Shown one piece after another: positions 11,995 through 23,945 of a stretch of DNA of 64,000 nt; the stretch's first letter is position 1; every line of letters begins with the position of its first letter. Source of the DNA: Perilla frutescens (Eukaryota > Streptophyta > Magnoliopsida > Lamiales > Lamiaceae). The stretch is taken from NCBI GenBank assembly GCA_026008535.1, contig BRKX01000007.1, positions 4,487,001-4,551,000 of the forward strand, read 5' to 3'. A program made the translations under genes and the position numbers. A model generated the notes under the pieces. That model did not search any database. It worked only from the letters and a program-made list of their open reading frames with translations, and was not told the origin of the DNA.

Positions 11995-12494
11995 TGTGAT
12001 GATAACAACAAGTTAACAGCTCAAATATCTTTGCATGGCCGCATGGCTTGAAGAGCGGTTATGCATGGGAAGTTAGAGAGTTGTTAGCGGTTATTCTCAG
12101 TTGATTAAAGCAGCGGGAATCAAGAGTTGAAGCAGTTGAAGCCTTGCAGCAGTTATATTGTTGGTTGTTGTATTTGCTCTGATATACAAAACTATAAATA
12201 TCAAAGTATCTCTTGCGGTAGGGTTAAGAGAGAGAGAAGCATTCCATTATCTCATGTAATCTTGTGAGATAGCTCTAAAGTCTTGTGTGTAGAAGGAAGA
12301 AGCTAGAGTGAGAGTTTGTAATCTGTATTCTATCGCTGAGAAGGAATAAAATCACAGAGAGAGAGAGAGAGAGCTTCAAGTGGATGTAGATCAATTCTTG
12401 ATCAAACCACTATAAACACTTGTGTCTTTTCTTTTGTGTTGATCAATCAAATCTTGCTGCAAAATCCTTGGAAGAATCTGCATCTTCATTGACA
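11995..12494 (+). repeat. Putative 3' LTR of the plus-strand Copia remnant
   Basis: Follows a purine-rich stretch (aaggtggagattt), starts TGTGATGATAAC and ends TTGACA (TG...CA, ~500 bp). It includes a TATA-like atataca region and a GA-repeat leader (gagagagagaga near 12357-12372). The partner LTR is absent, so boundaries rest on the ends alone. Confidence 0.6.
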
Positions 12495-12499
12495 GAACC

Positions 12500-12920
12500 C
12501 AATCGAGCCGAACACCATGATGCTCGAGCTTGGCTCATTAAGGAATATCTAAGCTCGAGCTAGGCTTGATTCGAGCTTTTTTCTATTTTATTCAAGCTCG
12601 ATAAATATTATCATGTCCGAATTCAGTTCGAACTCAGCTAGTGAAATGCTTACTAAATGAGCATGAGCTCGAATGCACAAAACAAAGCTCGTTTAATTTA
12701 CATATTTAAGCTCGAGCTCAAAAAAAGTAACTTAATTTACCCGTGTGAAATGTTTATTATATTCATGAACATGATCAAGTATGCTCGAGCTCGAGTAATT
12801 ATATCGAGCTCGATTCGAGATTCAAGCTCGGCTTATTTAGAAAACGAACGAACTTCGAATGAATTTTTTTCGAGTCGAACTCGATCCGAATAAATCGCGA
12901 GCGACTATGTTCATTTACAG
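12500..12920. repeat. GAGCTCGA-rich dispersed repeat (hAT-MITE-like)
   Basis: Dense short words gctcgagct/agctcgag and their variants over ~400 bp, ending in a stretch that on the minus strand reads taggtctgtaaatgaac. This style is common to non-autonomous hAT-like plant elements. I could not define paired termini, so the class is tentative. Confidence 0.45.
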
Positions 12921-13106
12921 ACCTAACTACCTAACTGTTCCTCAATTTAATTAAATTGTAAAATAATTGCATTTTTAACATCATTTTTTGAGGTGAATCT
13001 TCACCGTTTAAAATTAATAAATGTCATTAAAAGCTTTTAGTCATGTACTTAAAATGACCAATCTAGTATTTAATTAATTAGCCATGTTATTTTATTATGT
13101 GCTTTT

Positions 13107-13210
13107 GGAGAAATTCTATGCTGCCCATGTGGGTAGTGCCTGCAGTGTCACAGTAGATTTAATATGACACTTTCATGTGTCACAACTACGTGGGTAGCAT
13201 AGAATTTTCC
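13107..13210. repeat. ~105-bp near-palindrome (mini-MITE)
   Basis: ggagaaattctatgctgccc at the left is mirrored by gggtagcatagaattttcc at the right, so the whole unit folds into one hairpin. No coding content. Confidence 0.6.
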
Positions 13211-13252
13211 GTACTTTTGATTGATGTGAAGTAATGCATATATATCGATGAA

Positions 13253-13253
13253 C

Positions 13254-13289
<36 letters not shown>

Positions 13290-13290
13290 C
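13253..13290. repeat. ATT trinucleotide microsatellite
   Basis: About 12 uninterrupted ATT units. Confidence 0.9.
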
Positions 13291-13301
13291 ATAAAGTCAT
13301 A

Positions 13302-13544
13302 CTCCCTCCATTTCTGAATAAGTGTCATACTAGCACTTTAATTTTGTTTCAAAATAAATGTCATTCTACAAATTCGAGACATAAAATTTACATTTTTCTC
13401 ATATTTACCCTCATTTAATACATTTAAAAATAAATATATTTAAATCATTTACTGTATTCACACAAGGGTATATTAAGTAACTCAATTAATTTATTAATCT
13501 GTGTGCATTCATCCAAAATGACACTTAATTGGAAACGGAGGGTG
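13302..13544. mobile_element. Stowaway-like MITE
   Basis: Starts ctccctccatttctgaataa and ends with the inverted complement (aattggaaacggaggg then tg), with TA on both flanks (13300-13301, 13545-13546). About 243 bp, non-coding. Confidence 0.75.
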
Positions 13545-13779
13545 TATGTATTATGTTTGATTAGAAGTTATTACATATTATTTTTAAATATAAAAATAAA
13601 TAAAGTTTCATTTTTTTTATATTTTTGATGAAATTGAAATTTAATATATTACTCACCTTTAAAGATTCGTTAAATAGTGTGGAACGTAACAGATATTGAA
13701 TTCCTTAACCATTTTACACTTTGTAAAAGAGACTCTTGAGTCTTGACATCTTCAATATTTAGTTTGACAAGAAAAATAA

Positions 13780-13876
13780 GACAAAAACTTGTATGAGACC
13801 GTCTAACGGGTCTCTTACGTTAGACGGATCTCCCCTGACCCGACCCGGTCATATATATATTAAAAAAAAAAAAAAA
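13780..13876 (+). repeat. Left terminal inverted repeat of the Ulp1-MULE
   Basis: Matches the inverted complement of 23946-24064 with about one mismatch per 20-30 bases beyond the first 8 positions. It ends in an atatatatatt then poly-A stretch, mirrored at the right end. The leader of the Ulp1 gene probably starts just inside. Confidence 0.9.
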
Positions 13877-14772
13877 ACCAAAATTTTGAACCCGCTCGCT
13901 GTAGCCCTCTCTCCAGCGATTCTCTCCGTCGACTCTTCCCACAACCGCCGGCGATTCCTCCCCCACAACCGCACCTTCTCTTCAAAACTGCAATATCCTC
14001 CATCTTCTCATTCAGTTTATATGCTTTTTATTTTTCCCCCCACATCCGAATCGAAATTTTTTTTCAAAACATCAGTCACTGGAATATTTGCGAGCACCAC
14101 CACCATTATCACCAAAATTCAGACCACCGCTGTCGTATTGGATATCCGAAATTGCTTCTGTGCGCAGATTTGAAGATTCGATTGTAAGTTTTTCTATGCT
14201 TGTCAAATCAGGGCAGTGTAATTTAGGGTTTGTGATTTTAGAGTTTTAGGGCATTTTAAGTTCGAATAACTTTCAATCCTAACTTGATTTGAGTCTAATA
14301 TTGTGCGGCTATGGTTCATTTGTGCGTATTGGTAGTGATACTTAATTTGATTGTTAGTGATTCTTAAGTTAATTGTTACTGATACGTGCAACCATTTGTT
14401 TGTATTTTGCTTTTGAGGATTTCAAATACAATAATTTTCTGGTTTGGATTGGGTTTGTTGGTGTAAATTGGCATATAGCAGTTTCTACATAGTGGTTCTT
14501 TTCTTTTTAGGTAGTGATACTTTGTTTTTAGTTATTTGAGGATTTCAAATACAGCAATTTTCTGGTTTGGATTGGATTTGTTGGTGTAAATTGGCATATA
14601 GTAGTTTCTATATATTGGTTCTTTGCTTTTTAGGTAGTGATACTTTGTGTTTAGTTATTGGTACTGAAAGTTCTACATAGTGATACTTTGTTTTTTTAGG
14701 TAATGATGTGGTAATTAAACGCTGTGTTTCATTTAAATGATGCAGTTGGATTTTTGAACAAATATTATACTA

Positions 14773-17700
14773 ATGGAAAGAATAAAAAAGAGGTTGCAGC
14801 GACCTGGTAAATCATTAGCTGAGGAGAATAAAGATGATGCTACAAGGTATGAATTTTGGTGTTTCGAATTATTATTTTAGTACTTTAATCAGTTTGTTCC
14901 ATATTTTGTTGTTTCAAATTATTATGTTAATTTTTCTAAATCATCTCTTTTTTATTGCAGTGAGCATGCAGAAGCAGATGTCCGGACATATAAGAGGCAT
15001 AAACCATCTTCTAAAGAACATAAGGATAAAGCTGTGTTAGTGAGGTATTATATATATATGTATGCAGTCAACATTCTTACTGATTCTTGACTTTTTTATA
15101 AGTAGTGATGCTTTGTTTTTTAAATAGTGATACTTTTATGTTAATTAGTAATACTTTTCCGTTACTTAGTGATACTATTTTACTTATTGTTACTTATTTT
15201 TACGTAGTGATACTTTTACATTTACTTGGTCATTTTTTAGTTTTGACTTAGTGATTCCTGACTTTTGTAAGTAGGGATGCTTATTTTTTAAATAGTGATA
15301 CTTTTATGTTAATTAGTAATACTTTATCTTTTCCTAGTGGTTGTGTTTACTTAGTGTTGTTTCTAATTAATGGTACTTACTGGATAATTTATTAGTTATA
15401 CTTCAATGTTTTAATTTATTTTTCATATTGCAGTGAACATGATGAGAGTGATGATAACAATGGTGAAGATTCTTCCTCTGAACATCAAGTCAAACATGAA
15501 TCTAAGAGAACAAAGAGGACAAAAAGATTTGGTGAAGTGCAAAAAAAAAAAATAGTCATTACTATTCAGAAGAAACTAATAAAAAAGACTGATGAGGAAA
15601 AGGAAGAGTGTGATGGCAGGTAATTCATTTTTATTAGTATTGTTACGCTACAGCCAGAAAATTTGTAATTACTAATGTCTTGTATTTTTCATTACAGTGG
15701 TAGGACTTTTTTGACCAAGTGTAGGCCTGCTGGGCTATCTTCACTTGCTCCAAAACTGAATGATTATCAAAGAAGGGCTGTAGAGGAGATTGGATTTTCT
15801 GGTATGCTTCAATTGAGAGGTTTTGGGAGGATGTCTTGGCAGAGGATATCGTGGTTTGTGGAGAACTTCAATGGAGCAAGCCGTGTTTTGTCATTCGAAG
15901 GTAATAGAAACTTAGTTATTACCTCAGATGACATTCACGATTTATTTATGTTGCCTAGAAATGAGGGGGTTTCTGTATTGAGGAACGATGATGGGACTAA
16001 GGATTTTCTTACTGATTTTAAGAACAGAAATAGAATCGGGGATAACTTGCCTGTGTCTTCTGTGCAGAAGATGTTACTTGAGATGAGAGATGGGGGGGAT
16101 GATTTTAAGAGGTTGTTTGTTTTGTATTGTTTGTCAACTTTTCTTGCTCCTACTGCCAATCAATTAGTTGACTTGAATGTGATGAGATCCCTAATGTCTG
16201 TTGAGAGGATCTCTTCATTTGACTGGTGTGGGTATGTTTTAGAAAAAATGTGCTATGTGATTCGTATGTTTCATAGTTCTAGGAATCTTAGGCACTTGAA
16301 TTGTTGCCTTCTTGTGCTGCCACTATTTTACTTTCATAGATTTAAATGGCAAGGTCGTGTGTCACCTACGACACTCCCTCTAATCCAGCACTGGGACAAA
16401 GAGTCCATTAGAGCTAGATTGCGTGCTGAGTTGAATGCAGGTGGCTTTGGTCGTGGTGAATGGGTAGAAGGAGTCTACCCTATTACGAAGGGTGCTCCAA
16501 GGTTGGAGGGGGATTTAGGTGGGGTAGATGATAGGGTAGTTGATGAAGGTGATATGCCTGTTCAAGGTCCAAGCTTAGAGCCAAGAGCTGGGGCAAGTCG
16601 AGAGGTGCCTGCTTCATATGTTGTAGATGGGAGATCTATAACATTTCAACTCCCAGCTACTGAGCAGGACAATGAAGAGATTTCTAGGATTGCTAAAGAT
16701 GTAAGTTCATGATTTATATTTTATCTTATTTAGTGATGTATTACTGTTTATTAGTGATACTTGACTTGTATTTTTTATTTTTTTCCCAGCCTTTGGAGGA
16801 AGCTTTGCTGCTGATGAAGAGAGATTTGAACATGGTTACTCATGTTCATCTGGAGAGGCTAGGAAAGATGAGGGATTTGCATGTTCATATGGGGACAGAA
16901 GAATCACCTTCGTTATCTCCCGACTCGATGTTTTTCTCAAGCTCGAAGCTACATGAGTACATTGATGAAGTTGTGGACAACTTTTAGAAGATGAAGGCTG
17001 AGAAGGGAGAGAAAGTTTCAGAAGATGTCGAGGTTGAGTTGAAGCCAGAGCGTGCACAGAAGGACCCTGAAAAAAAAGAAGATTTTGAATGCCCAAAGTT
17101 TGATTTGCTAACACCTACACCGCCCGAGGATGTAAATAAGATTATCGACGATGTAGTGTCTGGTATTATTTTCTATTTTTTGTACTAAATATGATTTTTA
17201 TATGTGTGTTACTTTTTTTATATGTTTTAATGTTAATACTTGTACTTTATTCATTCAGATCTGCAGAATGTGGGTGGGGAAAATGATAAAGGCATTGAGC
17301 TCATTCAAACTCCTCCTTCAAGACGTCCATGCACGGAAAATCTACAGCAGAATATTGATGAGCAAGCTGGAGGAGAAGGTACTTCAGAGAGGAGAGAACC
17401 GTGGCCTGTTCCTGATGGCTTTCCATTCAGGTGCCATTTTCTATTGAGCTATGCTAAGCTACTGTCTGGTATGACGAGGGAGGAGAAGGATATTGTCGAC
17501 TACTGTCTCATTGATGCGTTTGGTCATCGGTAAGTGATATTTTAATTTTTTGTTAATATTATATTAGTTATGCTTCAATTATTGTAAATGATACATTTTT
17601 GGATGTGTACAGTAAAAGTGGACAAGTTTTTGAGTATCGTGGAGAAGTTTTTGTAAACTTTGATGCGATCAGAACGATGAACGATACAAAGATGATAAAT

Positions 17701-19012
17701 ATTACTATTGTTGACGCGTGGGCTTTGTTGATGATTAAGTCAGAAAGGGTTTTTAAGATGAATAAAAGCTTCTGTTTCAGTGCCCAACATTCTGTAAGGA
17801 CTTATAACTCTTTTGTGTAGATGCATAAGTGTTCATTTATTTCTTATAGTCACATATGCATATTACTGATTTTTTTTTTGTAGGTATACCTTGCAGGTGT
17901 TCTTGAAGGCAAGGAGCATGAAGAAAATATTCGAGAAGTTTGGGATTTCTGGGTGTCAAGAACTGAATTTCAGTTGTCAGATTTGTACAATGTTGATAGG
18001 GTAATATATTTGCATATTAAAAAAATTATAATAGTTATTTTGGAATTCTAACCTCTTGTGTTTATAATTGCAGATTTTTATCCCAATCTGCCATTCTTAT
18101 CATTTTGTTGCTGTTGTGATAAACTTTCTTGAGAAAAAAATTCAATATCTGGATAATCAAATTACCCAGATCGATCGAGATGATGTGATGTTCAAGCTTG
18201 CTGAGATAGCTGTAAGTATCAATTCTTTAGTAGTACATTTTTCTGAAATAGTGATACTTGACACTTATGTAGTGATACTCTATCGTTACTGAGTGATACT
18301 TTATTTTTGCTTAGTGATACTTGGTGATTATTGGATCTGTGTATAAACAGTGATACTTTATTTTATAGTAATACTTTTATGTTACTTACATTGTGTGGTG
18401 ATAGTTATTAGTGATACTTTATAATTATTTAGTGATACCTTATACTTATTTAGTGATACTTTTACATTCACTAGGTTTATCTTAGTTATTCCATATTTTG
18501 CACATAGTGATACATTGGTTTTAGTTAGTTGTACTCTTAGTTTTGCTTAGTGATACTTGACTGCATAAATTGCTGAAATATTTTATCTTGTGCAGTGTGA
18601 ACAGATGGGGGTTTTCCTGAATCAGATCAATTATCCAAAATGTGCAGATTTCGAGTCATATGGTGTTGAATTCCCAGCTTTCAATTGGAATAGAACTGGT
18701 CGAAACATCGATTGTGCAATTTATATCATGCACCAAATGGAAAACTTCCTTGGTGCTCCTTATGAGAGTTTGGAGTTGTCTAAGGTATATATGGAATTTA
18801 AATGCAGTTTTAATATTTTTTGTGGTAATGTGACACATTTTTTCCTATTGTAGCTTGATGGAAGAAGGAGATTGAGAGCCCAATATGCTGCAAGGATTTT
18901 GCTTTCACCTCTAAATGGTTTGAGAAAAAAGATTCAACATGATGCTCTTGAAATCATTAAGAATAACAAGAAATATAAACAATTAGAAGCTGCTGGTGAT
19001 GTTGGTGTATGA
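14773..19012 (+). pseudogene. Ulp1-like C48 cysteine protease gene of the MULE, 11 coding exons, one stop
   Basis: Exons: 14773-14846, 14961-15044, 15434-15619, 15698-16700, 16790-17162, 17259-17529, 17613-17793, 17884-18000, 18074-18211, 18596-18784, 18854-19012. All introns are GT-AG and phases agree throughout, giving 925 codons. A 5' UTR intron probably spans 14184-14745. The first ~115 residues are charged and Lys/Glu-rich. Exon 4 (about 115-450) has the helical 'GF..ML.LRG' region seen N-terminal to Ulp1 in plant MULE proteins. The C-terminal ~200 residues form the Ulp1 fold, with a His in SYHFVAVVIN (~773), Asp in YLDNQ (~790) and Cys in NIDCAIYIM (~849). Known relatives remove SUMO or similar modifiers; activity here is unproven. 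Oddities: TAG at 16985-16987 (codon ~515), Thr where the oxyanion Gln normally lies six before the Cys, and DCA instead of DCG. Confidence 0.88.
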
Positions 19013-19511
19013 ATGTAGCTGATTGCTGGAGATAGGATGTGTGGATACTCTAACATGCTAGGTTAATCTTTTGGATGTTTGGTTAGTTTTTGTAATGAAT
19101 ATGTGTTGGTTTTTGGATTTGAAATATTGAAATGTTGGGGGTGGGAATTTAACATGTGTTAGATTGAACAGCTAGTATGAACAATTTAGTGTTTGGTTAG
19201 TTTTTAATATTTGTCCTCGAAACTGGCTTGATGTTTTAGTTATTTTCCTTTGCATGACTAGTTATTCTTCACATTGTTTGCAGCTATGATTTCTTTTCCA
19301 ATGAAGTATGTTTTTGTTTCGAGGAATGAATATTTTTTGTGCGCATTTTACCAAAGTTGATTGTGGCACTGGCAGAGAACATTGCATTTAATTATTTCAA
19401 TGATTTCTCCTTCAATTATATTATTCAATTATAAAAAATAAGAAATTGATAAATTATATGTGATCTATAATTAGTGATTCAAGAAAGTATCACTATGAAT
19501 ACCACTAAGTA

Positions 19512-20220
19512 AAAATCACAGTATCAATACTGATGAATAAAGTATCACTAAGCACCCGTGAAGTAACACTATTTGATAATCACAGTTTCAATAATATAAT
19601 CTGGGATACATTTCTGAAAACAAGCTGAATAAATTATCAAAACAATCTGGGATTACGGGCTTTGGACCTAAAATCAGAAGTTATATGATGAAGAAAATCA
19701 CAGTATCAATACTGATGAATAAAGTATCACTAAGCACCCGTGAAGTAACACTATTTGATAATCACAGTTTCAATAATATAATCTGGGGTACATTTCTGAA
19801 AACAAGCTGAATAAATTATCAAAACAATCTGGGATTACGGGCTTTGGACCCAAAATCACAAGTTATATGATGAAGAAAATCACAGTATCAATACTGATGA
19901 ATAAAGTATCACTAAGCATCCATGAAGTAACACTATTTTATAATCACAGTTTCAATAATATAATCTGGGGTACATTTCTCAAAACAATCTGAATAAATTC
20001 TCAAAACAATCTGGCATTAGGGGTTTTGGACCCAAAATCACAAGTTATATGATGAAGAAAATCACAGTATCAATACTGATGAATAAAGTATCACTAATAA
20101 TCCGTGAAGTAACACTATTCGAAAATCACAGTTTCAATAATATAATCTGGGATACATTTCTCAAAACAATCTGAATGCATTCTCAAAAAAATCTGGGATT
20201 AGGGGTTTTGGATCCAAACT
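19512..20220. repeat. 182-bp tandem repeat, about 4 copies
   Basis: The word aaaatcacagtatcaatac recurs at about 19512, 19694, 19876 and 20058, giving an exact 182-bp period for three steps; the fourth copy is partial. Each unit holds an aagtatcacta motif. The last unit overlaps the 3' end of the transposase reading frame (from 20161), so the array seems to have grown from the end of that gene and its 3' UTR. It lies between the two convergent genes. Confidence 0.92.
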
Positions 20221-23200
20221 CTTTTGAAATTGAAGTGCCACCTGTATTCTTCTTTTTTTTTTCAAGGTGCCCTTTGATTCTTTTTCTCCTACCTTTTTGG
20301 TTGAACGTGCATGATCCAATATTGCAATAGAAGAGCTTGAAACATCCGTATCCGCCACGGAAGGTACTGTACTCAGCAGGTCTTCAATATATGCTACAAC
20401 CTTGTTATGCTCTTCTTCAAGTATCTTTCTTCCCTCTTCATTATCTTTGACTTTCATAACAGTAGCATAGTACTTTCTCATCATATGATTTCTCCAAGAA
20501 ATAGAATCTATATTCTGGTCAGGTTGCTCACTTCCACTTCCAAATGTATCTCACAAATGAGCTTTCACCATTTTTGTCCATCTTTTATTAATATAAAGCT
20601 CAGGTATCTCAACTATTGAATGCATATGAAGTATTCTGAGGATATGACAACATAACAACCCACAAGCTTCAAATCTTTTACACGAGCAGACTATGAATTT
20701 ATCAACATCACTAAAACTGACATTATGAACTGTAACGCCCCCGTCATCCTTAACATTATATAATCGCAGTCTTTCATCAGAGTGAATGAGTTCACAATTC
20801 AAGGATATACATCTCAAGAATTCAGCTTCAAAATCAGTAAAAAGAGTCAGTGTATATACCTCTGAAGCATGCTTAAGAAGTCCAGTCAACGGCATAAATG
20901 ATGTAGGTTGTGCTCTTGAGCATTGGAATTCGTCAGATGCTTCATTTCTCCTCCAAGATTGGACTGTTCTTTTGAAAATGTCATAAAATTCTGTCAAGCT
21001 TGTTGACTTCCTTGCATTGAATCCAATGACACTATTTGTGCTTTCACTTCTTTGGGATGATAAAATTCCAGTAGAGAAAAAGTCATTGTTCAAGCCAGTG
21101 CACCACTTCTCCTTGAGCAAATAGAGTCTGGAAAACCACGAGTTGTCCTCCAAATGATATGTTGATATCATAGAACTCCAGCAATGTTCGAATTCCTCTC
21201 TATTTGTGCATCCGGACAAGCATTTTTGAAATTCATTAATGAAGGACTTGTTCGCTTTCAAATTCCCAAACCGGCTTATTGCATTTTGGTACAAATGCCA
21301 CAAGCATAACCGATGTCTTGTATCAGGAAAACTCTGCATTGAATAAAAAAAAATTAACTGAAAAATTTATATACAGAAAAGGATCACTAGATGTGATGTA
21401 AGTACTATTAACTATTGATGAAGTATCATTATCATATAAACATGTACCAGCAGATGACATCTCAAATAAAAGATTCATTTAAGTGAATTATGATAAAATA
21501 GAGAAATATACCTGTTCTATTGCAGTGCCAATAGCTAGGTCTTGATCGGTAAATATTGATACAGGAGATTTCCCCTCCATTGATTTCTTAAAAACTTCAA
21601 AGAGCCAAATAAATGATTCAATCCTCTCATCTGATATGAATGCACATCCAAACATCACATTTTTCCAATGATTATTGATCCCTACAAATGGTGCACAAAT
21701 GAGGTTATACTTGTTAGTACGGTATGTTGTGTCGAAGACAACAACATCACCGTATATCATATAATCCTCTTTCATCATGGCATCCCTCCAAAAAACATTT
21801 GACAATCTTCCCTCATCATCTAACTTTACTCTAAAGAAAAAATCTTTATTTTCAACACCCTGTGCATGCATTTCATCTATGAGTGTTTGTGCATCTCCTC
21901 CTTCAATAATGCTCATCTTCAATCGGTTGACATAGTTTAAGTGATCTTTTAATGTGTGACCAACACAATCCTCCCCTCCTGCGTCATGCGCCATGTATCG
22001 GAAAGAGTCTGTAGCTCTTATACCTGATGTGAGCATGCCCTCAATCACAACACCCTTCTCACAGTTTATCGATCTATGCGAACGGTGCGTATGGCTCCAT
22101 TTTCTTCTTGTGAGTGTGTGATTGTGCATGAGATTATGCTCAATAATTTCATATAAACCATCACTATTTATCTTTGCTCTTAAATACGCCTTACAACCTG
22201 TGCGCGTGACTTTCACCTTTCTTGAGCTAGAAGTGTTTTCTTTTTTGGCTCCCTCACAAGAACACAAGAAGTACTTTTCAACTACACATCCATTTTCAGT
22301 TCTTGTTGTCGATTTCCTAACACTAAACCCATTTTCAAGAGCATGACTACAATATAAGTCATATATATCATCAATTTTCTTCCTTTTCAAACCAAGAAGA
22401 CAACCTTTTACATCAAAAGAATCACCTACAACAATTTTTAGTTTATATCAAAAATTACATTTTATTGATTTATTGCATCAGAAGCAAAAGTGATTCATAA
22501 TTGTTAATAATTGAAATAATGTGCAAGATATCACTAAGTAATAAAATAATTTCAATAAGTGCTAGTGTAGTATCACAAAATACTATTGAAGTATTACTAA
22601 ATACCACAGAAGTATCACTACTGTATATAAATATAAAATAATACCATAGAAGTATCACTATTGTACAAAATTCAATATATGCATCTGATATGTACTTTTG
22701 TTGATCTATTCACTCAGAAATAAGTATCACTATATATCATAGAAGTATTATTAGTATCAAGTGAGTTATAATTATGTTTTCAAGTGAAACAGTTATAAAG
22801 TATGAATAATAGCTAGAGAAGGATTACTATCATCATAGCAAGTATTACTAAATACCATTGAAGTATTACTACTGTATATAAATATAATATACAGTAGTGT
22901 ACAAAAATGTTGATTTCATGAGGCATAAAAAAAATATTGTCAATAAATTTGTGGAATGTATCATTAATTACCATAGAAGTGAGCACTAGTGTTCAAAATT
23001 CAATATATGCATTCGATTTACACTTTTGTTGATCTATTCAGGCAGAATCTTAATTACGTCTTAAGGGAAGGATTACTATCACACTAAAAAGTATCACTAT
23101 ATATAATAGAAGTATAATTACTATCGAGTGAGTTATAATTATGTTTTCAAGTGAAATAGTTGCAAAATATGAATAATAGCTATAGAAGTATTAATACTGT

Positions 23201-23749
23201 ATACAATATATGCATGCGATTTACATTTTTGTTGATGTATTCAGGCATAATCATAATTACGTTTTAAGTGAAGGATTACTATCACGCTATAAAGTATCAT
23301 TATATATCATAGAAGTATCACTAATTTACAAAGTACATTTTGCAGTTGATATGTTAAAAAATAAAAGAACAGAAGTAAAGTACTACTTACTCTGAATTTG
23401 CAACATAACAGATTCATTCTCGTTGATAGATGTTGTCTCTACATCTTCAATATTGTCTTCATTATCAAGTATAACAATATCTGAAATTTACAAAATTTAA
23501 ATCACTTTTAGGATTACAGTAATCCTAATAGATTACTAAACTAAAAGTTAAATGAATCACTTCATACTAGCATATTATCAAACAGTTTGAATGCAAAAAT
23601 TGATATACCTAATAATTGATGAAAAATTGAATCAAAATTACAAATCTTATAAAATAAGAACACATACCGGTCGTTTGTATTGTTTCGTCGCCGGAATTAA
23701 TCGGAATTCCAGCGATAGGAACATTACATAATTTTCTGAAATTATCCAT
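20161..23749 (-). pseudogene. FAR1/MURA-type Mutator transposase gene, four exons, one stop
   Basis: Exons (minus): 23749-23668, 23480-23391, 22425-21512, 21333-20161. All introns are GT-AG, phases agree, and the reading spans 753 codons. Residues ~75-165 form the FAR1 DNA-binding (WRKY-GCM1-type) zinc domain (YCSHALENGFSVR, then CSC...C and HNLMHNH). Next is the MULE transposase domain with VVVFDTTYRTN (catalytic Asp ~289), FTDQDLAIGTAI (Asp ~351) and HRLCLWHLY. A SWIM zinc finger (CSCKRFEACGLLCCHIL) lies at ~578-594. A TGA at 20553-20551 (codon ~623) sits after the SWIM finger and the same frame continues for 130 codons, so all catalytic parts precede the stop. The family cuts and joins MULE ends; it should act on the 13780/24064 termini. 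It is convergent with the Ulp1 gene. Confidence 0.9.
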
Positions 23750-23945
23750 TAAATTCGCTGGAGGGGGAAATTATTTGCACCGCCGCGAGCTCGACGGGAA
23801 AGCTAGGTGGCGCGGCGATCTGGATGGGGGAAACGTGGTTGCGGCGGCGAGCTGGACGGAAAAAACGTATTGCCGCCGTGAGGTGATGGAGAAAACCTAG
23901 ATCAGCTGGGAGAGAGCGAGCGAGCGATCGAGCTTTTGAGAGAAA

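Noticed and set aside
19512..20220. CRISPR-like array
   Set aside because: The 182-bp units are contiguous repeats without spacers, in plant DNA.
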